A stretch of DNA of 64,000 nucleotides from Craterostigma plantagineum (taxonomy: Eukaryota > Streptophyta > Magnoliopsida > Lamiales > Linderniaceae): positions 186,001 to 250,000 of the forward strand of contig JAPQWV010000491.1 in NCBI GenBank assembly GCA_027422505.1, read 5' to 3'. Both the position numbers and the translations under genes were made by a program. This document shows, piece after piece, positions 1 to 12,730 of this stretch. Position 1 is the first letter of the stretch. Every line of letters begins with the position of its first letter. A model generated the notes under the pieces. That model worked only from the letters and a program-made list of their open reading frames with translations. It did not search any database and had not been told where the DNA came from.

Positions 1-596
1 AATGTTGTTTACTTTTTGGTCTATCTTTCTTCTAGGGGTTGAGGTAGTAATAATTTCTTTACTTTACAGGTACACCTTAAGATAAGGGAAGTTTTCTCTT
101 CAGGCCCCCTAAAGTTTTCATTTATCCGTCAGACCCTGTCAGAAAATGAATAAGTTTAAGAGAACTAATTTTTGTAAAAATCGAGTAAAGGACCCAAAAA
201 TAGAATTTGACGAAAATACCCTTTGCTCTTTTTTTTTCCAGCGAAAGTCACGCCGTGCTTTTTTTTGGTCTTATATGAAGCGTTACTTTTACTTCATTAT
301 ATGTTATACAGTTGCAGCATATTGTTACTTTAGAAAACAGATACGTTCTTTTTCAATAATATTGTGTTACTTTGCTACTGCAAAATGTTATCAATAGAAT
401 TTTTTTTGAACTCATTTTTCTTACACTGAATCGAGCACAAAAAATTCGATTGACCCATCCAACCGATTCGACATGTCATGTTGGATTCATTATGATATTG
501 ACGATGCACGAGGTAGAATTTGCTTGTCTAATTAGGGTGCAAATTCGAAGACATAATGGTAAATCATCTAGATGGCGATATGAATTGCAAGTAATC

Positions 597-1445
597 GGTA
601 TAAATTCTAGGTACCCATGAGAATTCGAGGTCTATTTTACCTTATTGAGTCAATAATGTCGATATTTATAAAGTTTTCATCCGTTTTTCTGTCGTTTGTG
701 ATTTTCGTTATATTCCCCCGATCCATTCATTGTATACAGAATGTGTTATTGACGACAAACATAGCGTTATTACCTTTCACTGAAGTGTTACTTCTAAGTC
801 ACATTAGTTATTAACCATAAGACATTTGTTATTGGTTCTATGTTATAAGTATTTCTTTTTTACACAATTTAGGGCAAATATAGTATATGTTTCTTGCAAC
901 TAATAGGTATAAATTCGAGGTATCCATGAGAAATTGAGGTCTATTTTACCTTATTGAGTCAATAACACCGTGATTTATGCAGTTTTCATCTGTTTTTTAG
1001 TGTCGTAATTTTCGTTCTTTTTATCCCGTCCATCGGTTGTATACAGAATGTGTTATTTACGACAAACGAGGGGTTATTACCTTTCAGCGACGTGTTACTT
1101 CTAAGTCTACATTTGTTATTAACCATAAGACATTTGTTATTTTTTGCTATGTTATAAGTATTTCTTTTTTTACACGATTTAGGGAAAATATAATATCCGT
1201 TTCTTGCAACTAATCGGTATAAATTCGAGGTACCCATGAGAAATTGAGGTCTGTTTTACCTTATTGAGTCAATAACGACGTGATGCAGTTTTCATCTGTT
1301 TTTGTGTCGTGATTTTCGTTCTTTTTATCCCGATCCATTATTTGTATACAGAATGTGTTATTTACGACAAACAAAGCGTTATTACCTTTCAGCAGTGTGT
1401 TACTTCTAAGTCTTCATTTGTTATTAACCATAACACATTTGTTAT
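597..1445. repeat. Tandem array, ~310-bp unit, three copies
   Basis: Units begin at about 597, 906 and 1216 with the landmark ggtataaattc, followed by gaggtctattttaccttatt, a gcagttttcatctg block, tgtatacagaatgtgttatt and a tail ending tcttgcaactaat. Spacing is 309-310 bp; the third unit is incomplete. Units carry point differences but few indels. Lies inside the MULE at 86-4191. Confidence 0.85.
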
Positions 1446-2847
1446 TTTTGTGCAACTTATCAACATTCTTATGAAATTGATGATAATATCGATAGTTGCC
1501 TTGGTTAAACTCATTTACAAATTAATATTGAGTTCTCTGTTGCGGATCTCACGAGCGCGACGGTGTCGGGACGGAATCTTAAAATTTCGTCGAAGCAACC
1601 AATAAAAATATGTGTAGATCGAAGCATGTTTCTAGTTGAAATTCGAGAGACCCATAGCCTTATAATTTCGTCGCGCCACCGTATTGTGTCTATTGTTTGT
1701 TTTTCAGGGTTTCTCGCGCCACCGTAGAATTTCTGAACTGCTCTGGCGGGTTATTAAAAAAATTCTGGACAGTTTAATGTGGTACCCGTAAGGGTTTAAT
1801 TGTTACCAATAGAATGTTATTTGTAATAAAATTGCCGTCTATGCACTAGGGTTTCTGGATAATTTGTTATCGTCTATGTGCTAGGGTTTTTGGGTAGTTT
1901 TTGGGGTTTAGGACTTACAGGTTCGAGGTTAAGATTAAGGGTTTTCGACATGAAATTTTGGGAGAACGATCCACGACTTGTGCAGTATTAGATACAACCT
2001 CAAAAAATTTTGGGGTTCGGGGTTTAGGGTTTAGGGTTTCGAGCCTCGGATTTAGGGTTTTGAGCTTAGTATTTTGTGTTTGTGGTCTATAAATGCTATT
2101 AGTACTTTAGTGTTACGTTTGAACATGTTCGTGGTGTAATTCATAATGTTATGTTCCATTGAAAGAGGTGATAGTCTATGTTTTGCAATGGAGGACTATA
2201 TGTTTATATATCTATTGAGATCAACTTCGTCTATTGACATCAAATTTCGCCTGATGTGTCTTTTAAAGGAATGTGGTGATTAAACTTCACCAAATTATAT
2301 ATTTATATGAACATCCATATTAAACATCCAAAATAAAAGTGTATTTTTGTACGAATTTAACGAATTATTGACATGGTACTGAACAACATTTATGAGGTAT
2401 CAATATTGATCAATTGTTATTACTTGAGTTCGTGTTGTTTTTTTTACCTGACATGTGTTATTATTTCCAATTAATGTAGTACAATCTTGAGAAAGTCCTG
2501 TAAATATTCTCTGACAATTCTGTTAAATTCTCTGACGGTCCAGAACCTTCTAGAATATTCTCAATGAAGTATTTTTTTACATGTATACGTGTTATATTTG
2601 TTGGGTAAACTGTTATTCACTTAAAAAACGTTCTAGTCTTAGAGAAAGCTAAATTTTCTTAATTTCATGGTTACCGACTTACTTTTTCTTTTAATATTAA
2701 GACACGTTTGATTCTATTTTATCTTATTCAGTCGCTTTGACCTTGTTCGGCCGTTGAAGTCGATATTGAATCGGTTTCTGAACGAAATTTTTGATTTGGG
2801 GGTGGAAGCACGAATTCATTCAATACATAAAAAATTCGTCTTTTATT

Positions 2848-3690
2848 AGTAAGACCCATATGAAATTGAGGACGGAGAAACTTTATTCAGTCACAAACGT
2901 TGAGATTTATGCAGTTTTCATCTGTTTTTTAGTGTCGTTTGTGATTTTCATTTTATTCCGTTCGATCCATTACTTGTATACAGAATGTGTTATTGGCGAC
3001 AAACAAGGCGTTATTACCTTTTAACGACGTGTTACTTCTAAGTCTACATTTGTTATTAATCATAAGACATTTGTTATTTTTTGCTATGTTATAAGTATTT
3101 CTTTTTTACACGATTTAGGGAAATTATAATATCCGTTTCTTGCAAGTAATAGGTATAAATTCAAGGTACCTTATTGAGTCAATAACGCCGAGATTTATGC
3201 AGTTTTCATATGTTTTTTAGTGTCGTTTGTGATTTTTGTTTTATTCCTTTCGATCCATTATTTGTACAGAACGTGTTATTTACGACAAACAAGGAGTTAT
3301 TACCTTTCAGCGACGTGTTACTTCTAAGTCTTCATTTGTTATTAACCGTAAGACATTTGTTATTTTTTGTTATGTTATAAGTATTTCTTTTTTACACGAT
3401 TTAGGAAAAATATATTATCCGTTTCTTGCAAGTAATCGGTATAAATTCGAGGTACCCATGAGAAATTGAGGCATATTTTACCTTATTGAGTTAATAACGC
3501 CGAGATTTATGCAGTTTTCATCTGTTTATAGTGTCGTTTGTGATGTTCGTTTTATTCCTTTCGATCCATTTTTTGTATACAGAATGTGTTATTGACGACA
3601 GACAAGGCGTTATTACCTTTCAGTAATGTGTTACTCCTGAGTCAACATTTGTTATTATCTTTAAGACATTTGTTACTTTTTTTTATATTC
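2848..3690. repeat. Second array of the same ~300-bp unit
   Basis: Unit landmarks recur at about 2848 (degraded), 3152 and 3438, so spacing is about 304 and 286 bp. It is the same unit as at 597-1445, separated from it by about 1.4 kb of unrelated AT-rich DNA that includes short gtttagggtttagggttt runs near 2020-2060. Both arrays have the same orientation. Confidence 0.8.
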
Positions 3691-4200
3691 GTTATTTTTT
3701 ACGATTAAAGCTGCAAAATTAGATATACAAATCATACCCACGATCAAATTAACAATAATCTCAACATATTAGGTCATAAACTTTGATATTTCGGTTACAG
3801 TCTCAAACGATTTCTGTTATTTCTGTTTATCAGTTTTTTTGTAATTAGCTTCCATAGTTTTTTTGAAGATTTTTTCAATTTCAACTATTTATGTTTATCA
3901 TTTTCGACTACAATGTCAACGATGACGATTAAAGCTGCAAATTAGCAATACAAATCGAGCTTGAAGATTTTTTTGAGAGGATTCGAGCTTGCAGCGAAAA
4001 TCGCTCGTTGGAGAAGACGGTGACAAAGGTTTGTAAATTTCGCATCTGTTAGAGGGTATATATGTCATATCGCACAGTTTGGGTATTTTTCTCTAAGAGT
4101 TTTGAAAAGTAGGTCTTTCATACTAAATGGAACTTTATTGGGCCTGAACACTAGTTTAAAATATTATCAGGGCCTGACTGATAATAAACCCTTAAGATAA

Positions 4201-4437
4201 TTTAAAAATAGGTAAATAGCAAATAATCTACTCGTGGTTTAAAAAGAAAGCACCAAAACCCCCATAGTTTAGAAATAGGCTAAAACACCCTCATAGTTTA
4301 AATAATTTTGTATACTCTCCCTATCCGGTCAAATTTAGTCTAATGGTCAGAACAGAAGTGGAATTCCCATTATACCCTTACGGTTTTAAAACACAAAGTC
4401 GCTCCACCATCTTCCATAAAAATCACATTTTTACACA
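4201..4437. other. AT-rich spacer, no gene
   Basis: Between the MULE and the hAT-like element. Contains two near-repeats of a ccccatagttta-type phrase (about 4260-4310), likely a relic repeat. No coding potential seen. Confidence 0.6.
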
Positions 4438-4445
4438 GGCCACTA

Positions 4446-5274
4446 TAGGGGTGTGCAGTGGTTTTAGAAAACCGCCCGAACCGCCCGCACCGCGGTTTAA
4501 TTTAATTTACAAAATCGCACCGTAATAATGGTGCGGTGTGAATTTTTGGTACAAACCGCACCGCACCGAACCACACTTTAGTTTTCTATATTTTTTTTAG
4601 TAATTATATCTAATTTTACTTTATGGTAATTTTACACTAGTCATATTTGAAATTTATTTTTAGTTTAATTATTTTTCTTTACTACTAAGTCTTTTAGTTA
4701 TATGCTAATTTTGTTGATCATATGAAAGTTATATCATTACTAACATACTTAATTTTAATTTTTATATTAAACATGTTTCTATAAGAATAAACGGCCGAAC
4801 ACGAAGGGTTAAATAGGTACGAGTCGAAATTTGATAACTTTTGTTGACCTACTTATTTTGATCTTCTAATCGGACCACAAAGTTAAACCAATATATTGAA
4901 AAAATTGGCAATATAATAAAGCTTAATATAAAATAAGATAACGATTCTAATTTTTTTGGACAACGGTGACGCTTCGATATATGAGGCAAATACCTCGACT
5001 TGCGCCTTGTTTATGAGGCAAGGCGATGTCTCATCACATTTTGCGCCTAAAGCTTTTAAAAATAATTTTTCTCATTCGATAAAATATAAGTATTTTCTTT
5101 ATTCGTTTAAAAACCGCAAAACCGCACCGCAACCACACCTAACCGCTCGAAACCGTATGTGTGGTTTTATTTTTCAAAACCGCTGTTTGAGAATTGTTTT
5201 TCAAAAAGCCACGTATAGTGGTTTGGTGCAGAATTGGCCGAAAACCGCCAAAAACCGCACCACGCACACCCCTA
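4446..5274. mobile_element. Non-autonomous hAT-like element
   Basis: Terminal inverted repeats TAGGGGTGTGC at the left and its complement at the right (gcacaccccta). Flanked by an imperfect 8-bp duplication, ggccacta / agccactc, agreeing at six central positions. Sub-terminal regions are packed with accgc / gcggt words in inverted orientation, a usual feature of hAT sub-terminal transposase sites. No transposase is encoded. Confidence 0.78.
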
Positions 5275-7264
5275 AGCCACTCCACTCCACACCCAATAAT
5301 CAAATGGGATAGCACACAATTCTTAGACATATTCTCTAGCTTATAATATATTTTAGATATGCATGATATCCCTTTAATGGAGGGAGAATACAAATGTCTT
5401 TGTGTGTGACAAAAGAAAAACATGAGTGATAAAGGAGTTCATCAGAAAGAATTTCTGCTTTTGCTTGTACTGTAAGATCAAATATCTCTTTTCCATATAT
5501 GTGAGTCCTCCAAACGAATACATATATTCCTCGGCTAAAATAGTTCATCTCTTCCAACTTTCACACACGCACGATAAAACTGTCAGACACAGCCTATAAA
5601 TTAACAGTTTTTCTTTATTCTCCCCTAGTGGGAGTCTGGGACTTTCACTATTGAGAGATGACTTTTACTAAAAGACGTGCTAAAACCATAGACAAGAATA
5701 TTCAAAAGTTTGTTCTCAGTCTCATCATTCACGAAGCGTGAAGCCTGTCACATATTGAATATCATTAGCCGTAATTGTTGTGGAGTTTTGATATTGAATT
5801 ATGGTAAAAAGTTCATAGTTAGATCTTTGGTGTTTAATTTAAATATTTTAACTGTTGATCAATGAGCTGCAATCAATTCAATTCGCCTTTCAACTATGTT
5901 TATCCATTTACAAACTGATCTAACCTATCCGAGCAATCATAAGCTCGATAGAAGCAAATTCGCAGATCAAAATCACAAAAAACGGAACAGATTTACGTGG
6001 TTCGGCTTCGACTTCAGGCCTACTCCATGGACCAAAATGGGCTCCTATTTTATTCAACTCAACCACGGTTTACAAGACCTCCACGTCTACGACAAACCCT
6101 AGTGGATACCTTTCGCTAATTCTCACCCTAACGAAAGATACGAGTTCGTGATGAGGACTAGTTGAACACCTGATTAAGATATTTATATGGATAAAGTTAT
6201 GCATCGGTGCTTTATGAGATTGTAAAATGTGCAATCTAACTTGTACGTCGAGCTCATAAGTTCACTTACAAAATCACGTTGTCGGCAATTTCAATGTGAG
6301 CCATTTATCTTAGATCTTGATCCAACAGTTGAGATGAGCTGTGATTGCCCGGCCAACTTTTCGGCCGTCTCCCACCCTAAATCCAGCGGATGTAGGCTCA
6401 CTACTCCCAAGATTTACTAATTTGGTTTTATTCGCTTGGGTAAATTTTGTGTGTTCATTGTGTGACCGGAGAGACCCTTTTACCAATGTAATTTGGTTCA
6501 TGAAATGAAAATTTTGCTATCGCTTGAACAGAAAAAGGAGGTGGAGAAAATAACCCAGAATTGCTCTTGAAGTAGTTGATCATTGATTTTTTTATATAAT
6601 AAGTAAGGTGGTGCAAATAGAAAAAGGAAGTAACAATATAATTACCTTATATTAATTTTGTTGTTTCATATATTAGAGTAATTCTTGGCTAGAACTGTAA
6701 AAAAGGGTCCGGGCAGCTACGAAATGGTGGTCAACCGACACTAAAAAAAAATCGAAGAATCCTAGTTCAAAACTATCTGTAATTAATTCAACATCTTTAA
6801 TAATACTTCATTTGTTTCTTTGATTGGAGTAAGCTACAAATTGCACCTCGAAAAATATAGGAAATACCATTATTTATGTATTAATGTATTTGTATTAATT
6901 AATACATATGTTTATTTATATTAGCGGGCCTTAAATACATGGCCCGCGGGCTGCGGGCTTTTTGCCAGTTCTATTTTTGGCATTTGATATCCCATGACAC
7001 TTGGCCTTCGCCACATTCTAAAACCCACTTTGAATGTATCTTTCTATTTTTAATATTCATTCACCACATAGTAACTATCTTTCAAATTTGGTGTATCAAT
7101 TGTAATTACAATTTTATCCTTCATATTTAAGTTTATTACATTATATTCTCAAATCATTTTTCTTATATTTACAAAAATTAAATTAATACTTCAAGAAATA
7201 ACTTTAAAATATAAAGCACTATATAGATATTAATATATTTTGCACCTGCGTTGAATGTGCTTTG
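5275..7264. other. Intergenic DNA without a recognisable gene
   Basis: Only short frames without domain-like composition are present. A GC-rich ggcccgcgggctgcgggc patch near 6941-6958 looks like the end of an old hAT-type repeat, but no partner end was found. No RNA gene seen. Confidence 0.6.
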
Positions 7265-8449
7265 CAGGGCCGGATTTGGGCCCGTGCTTCCTGGTCTACA
7301 GCACAGGGCCCAAATTTTTTGGATTCACTTTAGGGCCACATTTTTCAAGGTTTATTTCTTTATAAATATAAGTTTACTTCATTATTTTATGGCCCATTAA
7401 GCTATTTTTTTTAAGAAAAACGACTTCTAGAATGGCCCAATAAGCTATAAATAATAAAAATAAGCCCAAGTAAATATAATAACAATTAAACTTTCTATTT
7501 ATTTATATTAATATGGGGCCTCCAATGTGATTAGAACTCGGGCCCATAAATAGAAAAAACGGCCCTGGTTAGGGCTGGGGGAAAATACCGAAATATCGAA
7601 ATACCGTCCTTATCGTATCGAATCGTATCGAAAATATCGAAAATTTTGGTATACCGAAGTTTTTGGTAAGGTATGATACCGTACCGAAAATTTTCGGTAC
7701 GGTAATGGTATGAAAGTTTTTAAAATTAGGTATACCGATTATACCGAATACCGAAATTCTAAAATTTTTAGTATATTTTATATATATATACACACCTAAT
7801 TATATTATTTCGAAAAATATAAAATGAAAAATTAAGGATCTTCATAAACTTATTTAGTCCATAAATTAATTTATACACAACTTTCTAATATTAGGCCCAC
7901 CATATTTACTTATGTAACTCAAGTAACGTTTAATTTTTGCCTTTTTAATGTTTTTTTCATGAATTTTGAAAGCGTGAAGATGCAATGCAATTACTTTTTA
8001 TTAATTTTCACTAATTTTATAAATATAGCCGCTTCGTTCTAGTTAATCTGTATATAAAGTTGTATTTTGTGGTTATGTAAAGTTTTTTGTCTTACTAAGG
8101 AGACTAGCTAAAATATGTAAATTATTTACGGTTAAAAAATCTTTTTTATTTTGAAAATTTGGTATTAATTATCTATCTTATTGGGGCCTAAGGAGTTTGA
8201 ATTGATTAAAAATTCCAAAACAACGAAACGAGTCACGACATACATGGTAAAAACCATCCGTATGAATGGTATAGAAGGTATGATACCGATACCATACCGA
8301 AATTTCAGTATGATATCGTATCGAAATTTAAGGTATACCGAAAATTTGGTATGGTATTGGTATGATTTTTTTGGATACCGAAATTTCGGTACGGTATACG
8401 GTATCACAGTTTTGGTACGGTATACCGTACCGAACCACCCCTAGCCCTG
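7265..8449. mobile_element. hAT-like element (outer) with TIR CAGGGCCG
   Basis: Left end CAGGGCCGGATTTGGGCCC at 7265; right end cggccctg, split by the nested element, completed at 8449. Perfect 8-bp duplication gtgctttg at 7257-7264 and 8450-8457. The only inserted body is non-coding and carries gggccc words at both ends. It hosts a second hAT element (7570-8443) within its last bases. Confidence 0.82.
7570..8443. mobile_element. hAT-like element (inner), nested at the end of the outer one
   Basis: Ends TAGGGCTGGG and, reversed, TAGGGGTGG, flanked by a perfect 8-bp duplication gccctggt (7562-7569 and 8444-8451). Both ends are dense in taccgaa / ttcggta words in opposite orientation. No transposase gene. 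It is younger than the host element at 7265-8449, because its duplication copied that element's terminal bases. Confidence 0.88.
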
Positions 8450-8457
8450 GTGCTTTG

Positions 8458-9277
8458 ATACTAGTATATAATATATTTTGTTGCAAATAAAACATTTCTT
8501 AATTATTTTTGGAGGATCCTTCCCGATTGAACACAAACTTGTACGCATTTTATTCGCCGATATCGAATCACTTCTGTTTTCGGGTCCAATATTGCATAAT
8601 CTATCATCGTTTGGCATTATTGTTTCATCCACATTTTTCTTTTCTATTTTATTTATTTCCTAAAATAATATATTGATACAATATGGCATGGGATAAGCAT
8701 ATTTCATTGGAGAGGTCTCGATAGAAAATCAAAATATAACTACAAAAACGATAAGCTCTACACACAATTATATTTTTTAAAATTTAACTGATTTTTTTTC
8801 CTTCTTTTTTTAATACTATTCGACTATTCGAGTCTTTCTCAGTGAGTATGTAACGACTCTTTTTTTATTTTTCCATTTGAAGATTACCCTATAATTAATT
8901 AACCTTTTGCATTTTTAAAACGAAAGCTTATTCGACTTTTCGAGTCTTTCTCAATATGTAAGGAATCCACTCTTTTTTTATTATTCCATTTGTAATTAAT
9001 AAACTTTTTGCATATTTAAAACCAAAGCTTAATTGAGATTCGAGACGCACACACGCGAGTACTAATTTCGAGCAACACGTAGCAACAACACTTGTAAAAT
9101 TCCAAGCCTAGAATATCATCTTTTCATGCTAACCAAATTACTAATAAATTTAATTATTTAATAAATTCCACTACTATATAGACGAGACCTCCAAAAAACA
9201 TTGATAAATTCACCTAGTTTGCTCGAATAACTTGATTACTTTTTCTTTCTTATTATTTATTTTTGCAGAAAACTGTT
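8458..9277. other. Upstream region of the HAD phosphatase gene
   Basis: AT-rich, no gene. Contains a tandem duplication (8819-9025). The string tttttgcag ending at 9268, ten bases before the chosen ATG, looks like a splice acceptor, so the 5' UTR probably contains an intron whose upstream exon I cannot place. Confidence 0.5.
8819..9025. repeat. Direct duplication of ~100 bp upstream of the HAD gene
   Basis: The stretch starting attcgac(t)attcgagtctttctc at about 8818 recurs at about 8931, both copies running through ctctttttttattattccat to ttttgcat(a)tttaaaac. The copies differ by small indels. Confidence 0.75.
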
Positions 9278-12200
9278 ATGGAATCTGCTGGGCCTTCGCC
9301 TCGAGTTAAATACGAGTGCTTGCTCTTTGGTTTAATATTCTCTCCAACAACTTTAATTAATTTCATATTATCAATGATATTTAATTTGCATACTATTATT
9401 TTCTTTTTTATTGTACAGATATGGATGATACGTTATATCCACCTAGTCTGGGGATCAATTCAGCTTGTCGGAAAAATACAGAAGGTAAGCCATTTCATTC
9501 ATTCAACACACACTCTTTTACTTTTACGTGAAACAACTTTTGTGAGAATGAACTATTTTGTACCATTTTCAATGTAATAATTAACTTGATTCTTGATTTT
9601 TGTAGAATTTATGATACATCGCTTGCATATAGAAGAAGAACAAGTCCCAAATATGTGCTTGGAGTTGTATCAAAGACATGGAACCACCATGGCTGGTCTC
9701 AAGGTGTGGTTTTAAATGGAAGAGTTTCATTTCAAAAGTAACGGCTAAGAACAATGCAACGTGTAAGGATACACTATCAAAAATATAAGTTTGGACAAAA
9801 TGTGAGGATGTTGCTCGAAATAAAAAAAAAAGTATAAAAAAATCAAGACAAAATATCTTCTAAGCGTAAGAGAAAGTGGTCAAACAGTATAGAGTAAATG
9901 GCAAAAGTGCTTTATACTATGCCAAAGTGTGACAGTTGGTATTTAAACTTTTAAATGTGTCGTTTTGATTTCTAAAAACTCTGCAAACCCTTTTTTAATC
10001 CATTGACCTAAAGGACATATAAAGTTCAGAAACTAAAACAACACATTTAAAAGTTTGAGCACCAACAGTTAGAAGTTTTTATCCACACACATGCTATTGC
10101 GTAAACTTGATATAAATCTCAATTTCATCGCCATGCGATTTATGAACTACTTTTTTATTCAAAGATATCCCAAACAATCTCAACGTAATCTTTGATACTT
10201 CTTGAAAAACAAGTTAAAAAATAAGTATGTAAAAGAAAAATTTTGTTGGTAAGTTTCAAAGAATTTCAGTGTGATTTGTTGGATGACTCTTGAAAAAAAA
10301 AATGATCGAAAAGCTCATTGTAATCGAAGTTGAGTTTTATATCAAGCCCAATAACATACATGTAAAAGAAAACCAAAAAGATAAAGTTTGCAAATTTTAG
10401 GAACCAAAATGTCACACTCAAAACACCAACGCTATAGCTTATTAATGTTCACCTCAATAATATATTATAAGTAAAAGAAAAATTCACTGTAAGAAAAGAT
10501 AAAGAAAGAAATTCATGTATATTGAAAATCAAAATAGATAAATTTCTAATATGATAATTCATGTTGAACATTTATAATCGATCATTAAACATTCACTTGC
10601 AGGCACTTGGATATGAGTTTGACATTGACGAATTTCATGCTTACGTTCATGGAAGATTGCCCTACCATTTGCTCAAACCAGACAAGATATTGAGGAACCT
10701 TCTTCTATCCATGCCGGCAAGAAAATTAGTACGTGTCTCCTATTTGTCTTTTAATTTTTTTTTCCCGACGAAAAATGCTTCAAATGACCGGTTAACAACT
10801 TTGTTGAATGACTTCACCTTAAAAGCTTAACTTGTAGCGGATACCATGGCTTCTCGGTCTGAAAAGCTATGGTACCATGTTGAACGACAACTTTAACTAA
10901 AAGATTAAGCTTATAAAAAATATATATATATATATATATATATTTCAACGCAAGCCTAATTTCTTTCTTATCTTTGAGACGTAAATCTCTTTTGTAATGA
11001 TTCGTATAATCTTATTCATGACCATTTGTACTGAAAACTGTTACCGTGTTGAATGACCACTTTCACGTAGCTTAATCTTGTACAGAATGCATGATATTAT
11101 AAGAATATATATTTTATTTTGAATGACGTTAATCAATCAATTTCACGCGCAGATATTCTCAAATTCAGATCGAGCCCATGTAGCTAAAGTCCTTTGCAGA
11201 CTGGATTTGGAAGATTGCTTCCATGATATTATATGCTTCGAAACACTTAATAATCATCTAGATCATTCAGTCGCGGAGGCTCATATCATATGCAAACCGT
11301 CGCCGCAAGCAATGGAAGTTGCGGTTCGTATCGCATCTGTCGATCCAAACAAAATGGTTAGCTTCGAACCTCATTACACACTATGGGGGTGTTTATTTTG
11401 GGGTGATCCTCCAAAACATCACCGTGATCCTTCCATGGCTTCCTAATCACCGCGTTTGTTTAGCGTGCGTGATTAGTCATCACCGTGATGGAAGATCACC
11501 GATGTGATCAAAACGGGATGATATTCCAGCTTTTGGATCACCCCCAAAAAGCAGGGTGATCCTCCATCACCGTGATGGGGTGATATTCTCAATATTTATT
11601 TGGACAAAATTATCCTTAATCTTTTATATCCATTCCTTATATACACTTATTCCTATTTTAATTACATAACCAACATATTTAAATCTTAAAAAATTTATGT
11701 TAAATGCTTAACATATAAAAGAAGTATGTTGTAGGATTATAAAAAAATACTTATAATTAATAATTGATTAAAAAGCTTAAAAATTTTAATATTTATTGAA
11801 GAATTATATCAAATACTTATAATTATTAATTGGTTATCTATGTTTAAAGCCTAAAAAAATATAATTCTATTGATGAATTATATGGCATGCTTATAAGTAA
11901 TGCTTAAAAATAATACTCAATTTTCAAATATTGATAACTATCACGTTAAATATTACCCAAATGAACATATTAAATATTGTACTACATAATTTACATAAGG
12001 TTAAATATGATATTTACACAACATTACCCCAAACATCACTGCGATCAAACAAACACAGTATTTCAATATCACATTGATATGCAAAATGAAATATTACCCC
12101 AAAACAAACACAGTGATGACATATCACATTGATCCACATCATGGTGATATTCACATCACGGTGATAACATCACCGTGATGTTGGATCACCGAAAACAAAC

Positions 12201-12638
12201 ACCACCTATATATTCATTATCCATGAATACGTTTTCTATGTTTTTGTAGTAATTGTTGAAATTATGACAAAGTGAGTGTTGTTCGACCACCTAATATGTC
12301 AAGAAATTGTCTTCTCCTATCACCAATTGGTTTTAGGAACGTCACCTTGATCTCTTACAAATAACACTTTTCTTCTGCAGTTGCTGTTTGACGACAGCAT
12401 TCACAACATTATTAGCGCCAAAGAAGTTGGGCTTCACACAGTAATAGTAAGCTTCTAATTAGATTTTTTTAAAAAAGAATTTAAAATATTTTTTGGAATA
12501 TTTGGGGGACTAAAAATAGGAAATAATAACAGGTGGGAAGATCGGATATTTTGCCTTGCGCAGACTATGCATTGAGCAGCATTCATGATGTTAGAGAATA
12601 TATACCAGAGATATGGGAATATGATGAAAATGATAGTT

Positions 12639-12694
<56 letters not shown>

Positions 12695-12730
12695 TTCCGT
12701 GATAATAGTAATAAAGGAGAAAATGTGTAG
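9278..12730 (+). CDS. HAD-superfamily phosphatase, plant pyrimidine 5'-nucleotidase / SDT1-like
   Basis: Seven exons, all GT/AG and phase-consistent: 9278-9329, 9419-9484, 9606-9703, 10603-10728, 11153-11356, 12381-12446, 12533-12730, giving 269 residues. HAD motifs are intact: motif I FDMDDTLYP (residues ~17-25, split by intron 1), motif II FSNSD, motif III Lys in ICKPS, motif IV FDDS. TTMAGLK, LPYHLLKP and EDCFHDIICFETLN are typical of the plant SDT1-like subfamily (recalled family knowledge). Those proteins are soluble, Mg-dependent phosphatases, probably acting on nucleoside monophosphates; substrate is inferred. Plant relatives usually end shortly after the IPEIWE block; here exon 7 continues into 18 consecutive Asn from an AAT microsatellite, then FRDNSNKGENV and stop. 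Introns 3 and 5 carry mobile sequences. The start is the first ATG before the conserved VKYECLLF block. Confidence 0.93.
9933..10068. repeat. Fold-back (inverted repeat) in intron 3 of the HAD gene
   Basis: Left arm from cagttggtatttaaac (about 9933-9977) and right arm ending gtttgagcaccaacag (about 10025-10068) are imperfect reverse complements of about 45 bp, separated by a short loop. Looks like a small MITE; no TSD was fixed. Confidence 0.7.
10921..10943. repeat. (TA)n microsatellite in intron 4
   Basis: Uninterrupted TA dinucleotides in the intron between the fourth and fifth exons of the HAD gene. Confidence 0.9.
11385..12206. mobile_element. PIF/Harbinger-like non-autonomous element in intron 5 of the HAD gene
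   Basis: Ends GGGGGTGTTTATTTTGGGG and, reversed, GGTGGTGTTTGTTTTCGG; flanked by tat on both sides (11382-11384, 12207-12209), a 3-bp duplication as for PIF/Harbinger, although TWA is the usual form. Repeated gatcaccgtgat-type palindromes fill both sub-terminal zones. No transposase. It starts 28 bp after the exon 5 donor site and does not disturb the reading frame. Confidence 0.8.
12641..12694 (+). repeat. In-frame (AAT)18 microsatellite encoding poly-Asn
   Basis: Eighteen uninterrupted AAT units within exon 7 of the HAD gene, read in the Asn frame. The +2 frame would give poly-Ile and the reverse strand poly-Tyr or poly-Ile, but those are shadows. Confidence 0.95.

Larger units (their letters stand above)
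86..4191. mobile_element. Non-autonomous Mutator-like element (family A), tandem-repeat-bearing copy
   Basis: Bounded by a perfect 9-bp target duplication (ttaagataa at 77-85 and 4192-4200), the size made by Mutator transposases. The ends are inverted: the left end reads GGGAAGTTTTCTCTTCAGGCCC and the right end, reversed, begins GGGTTTATTATCAGTCAGGC. Just inside lie conserved sub-terminal words (cctgtcaga, then aaaggaccc). No transposase or other credible protein is encoded; all reading frames are short and AT-rich. Three other members of this family occur in the window (13579-13974, 44157-45437, 53027-55170). The element must be mobilised in trans by a MULE transposase. The classification rests on TSD length and TIRs, not on protein homology. 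Confidence 0.85.

Noticed and set aside
146..814. Consecutive short plus-strand frames near the window start
   Set aside because: AT-rich frames inside a MULE and its tandem units, with no codon bias or conserved motif.
2019..2070. gtttagggtttagggttt runs as an interstitial telomere
   Set aside because: Only two or three units with mismatches, inside a MULE; too short to call telomeric.
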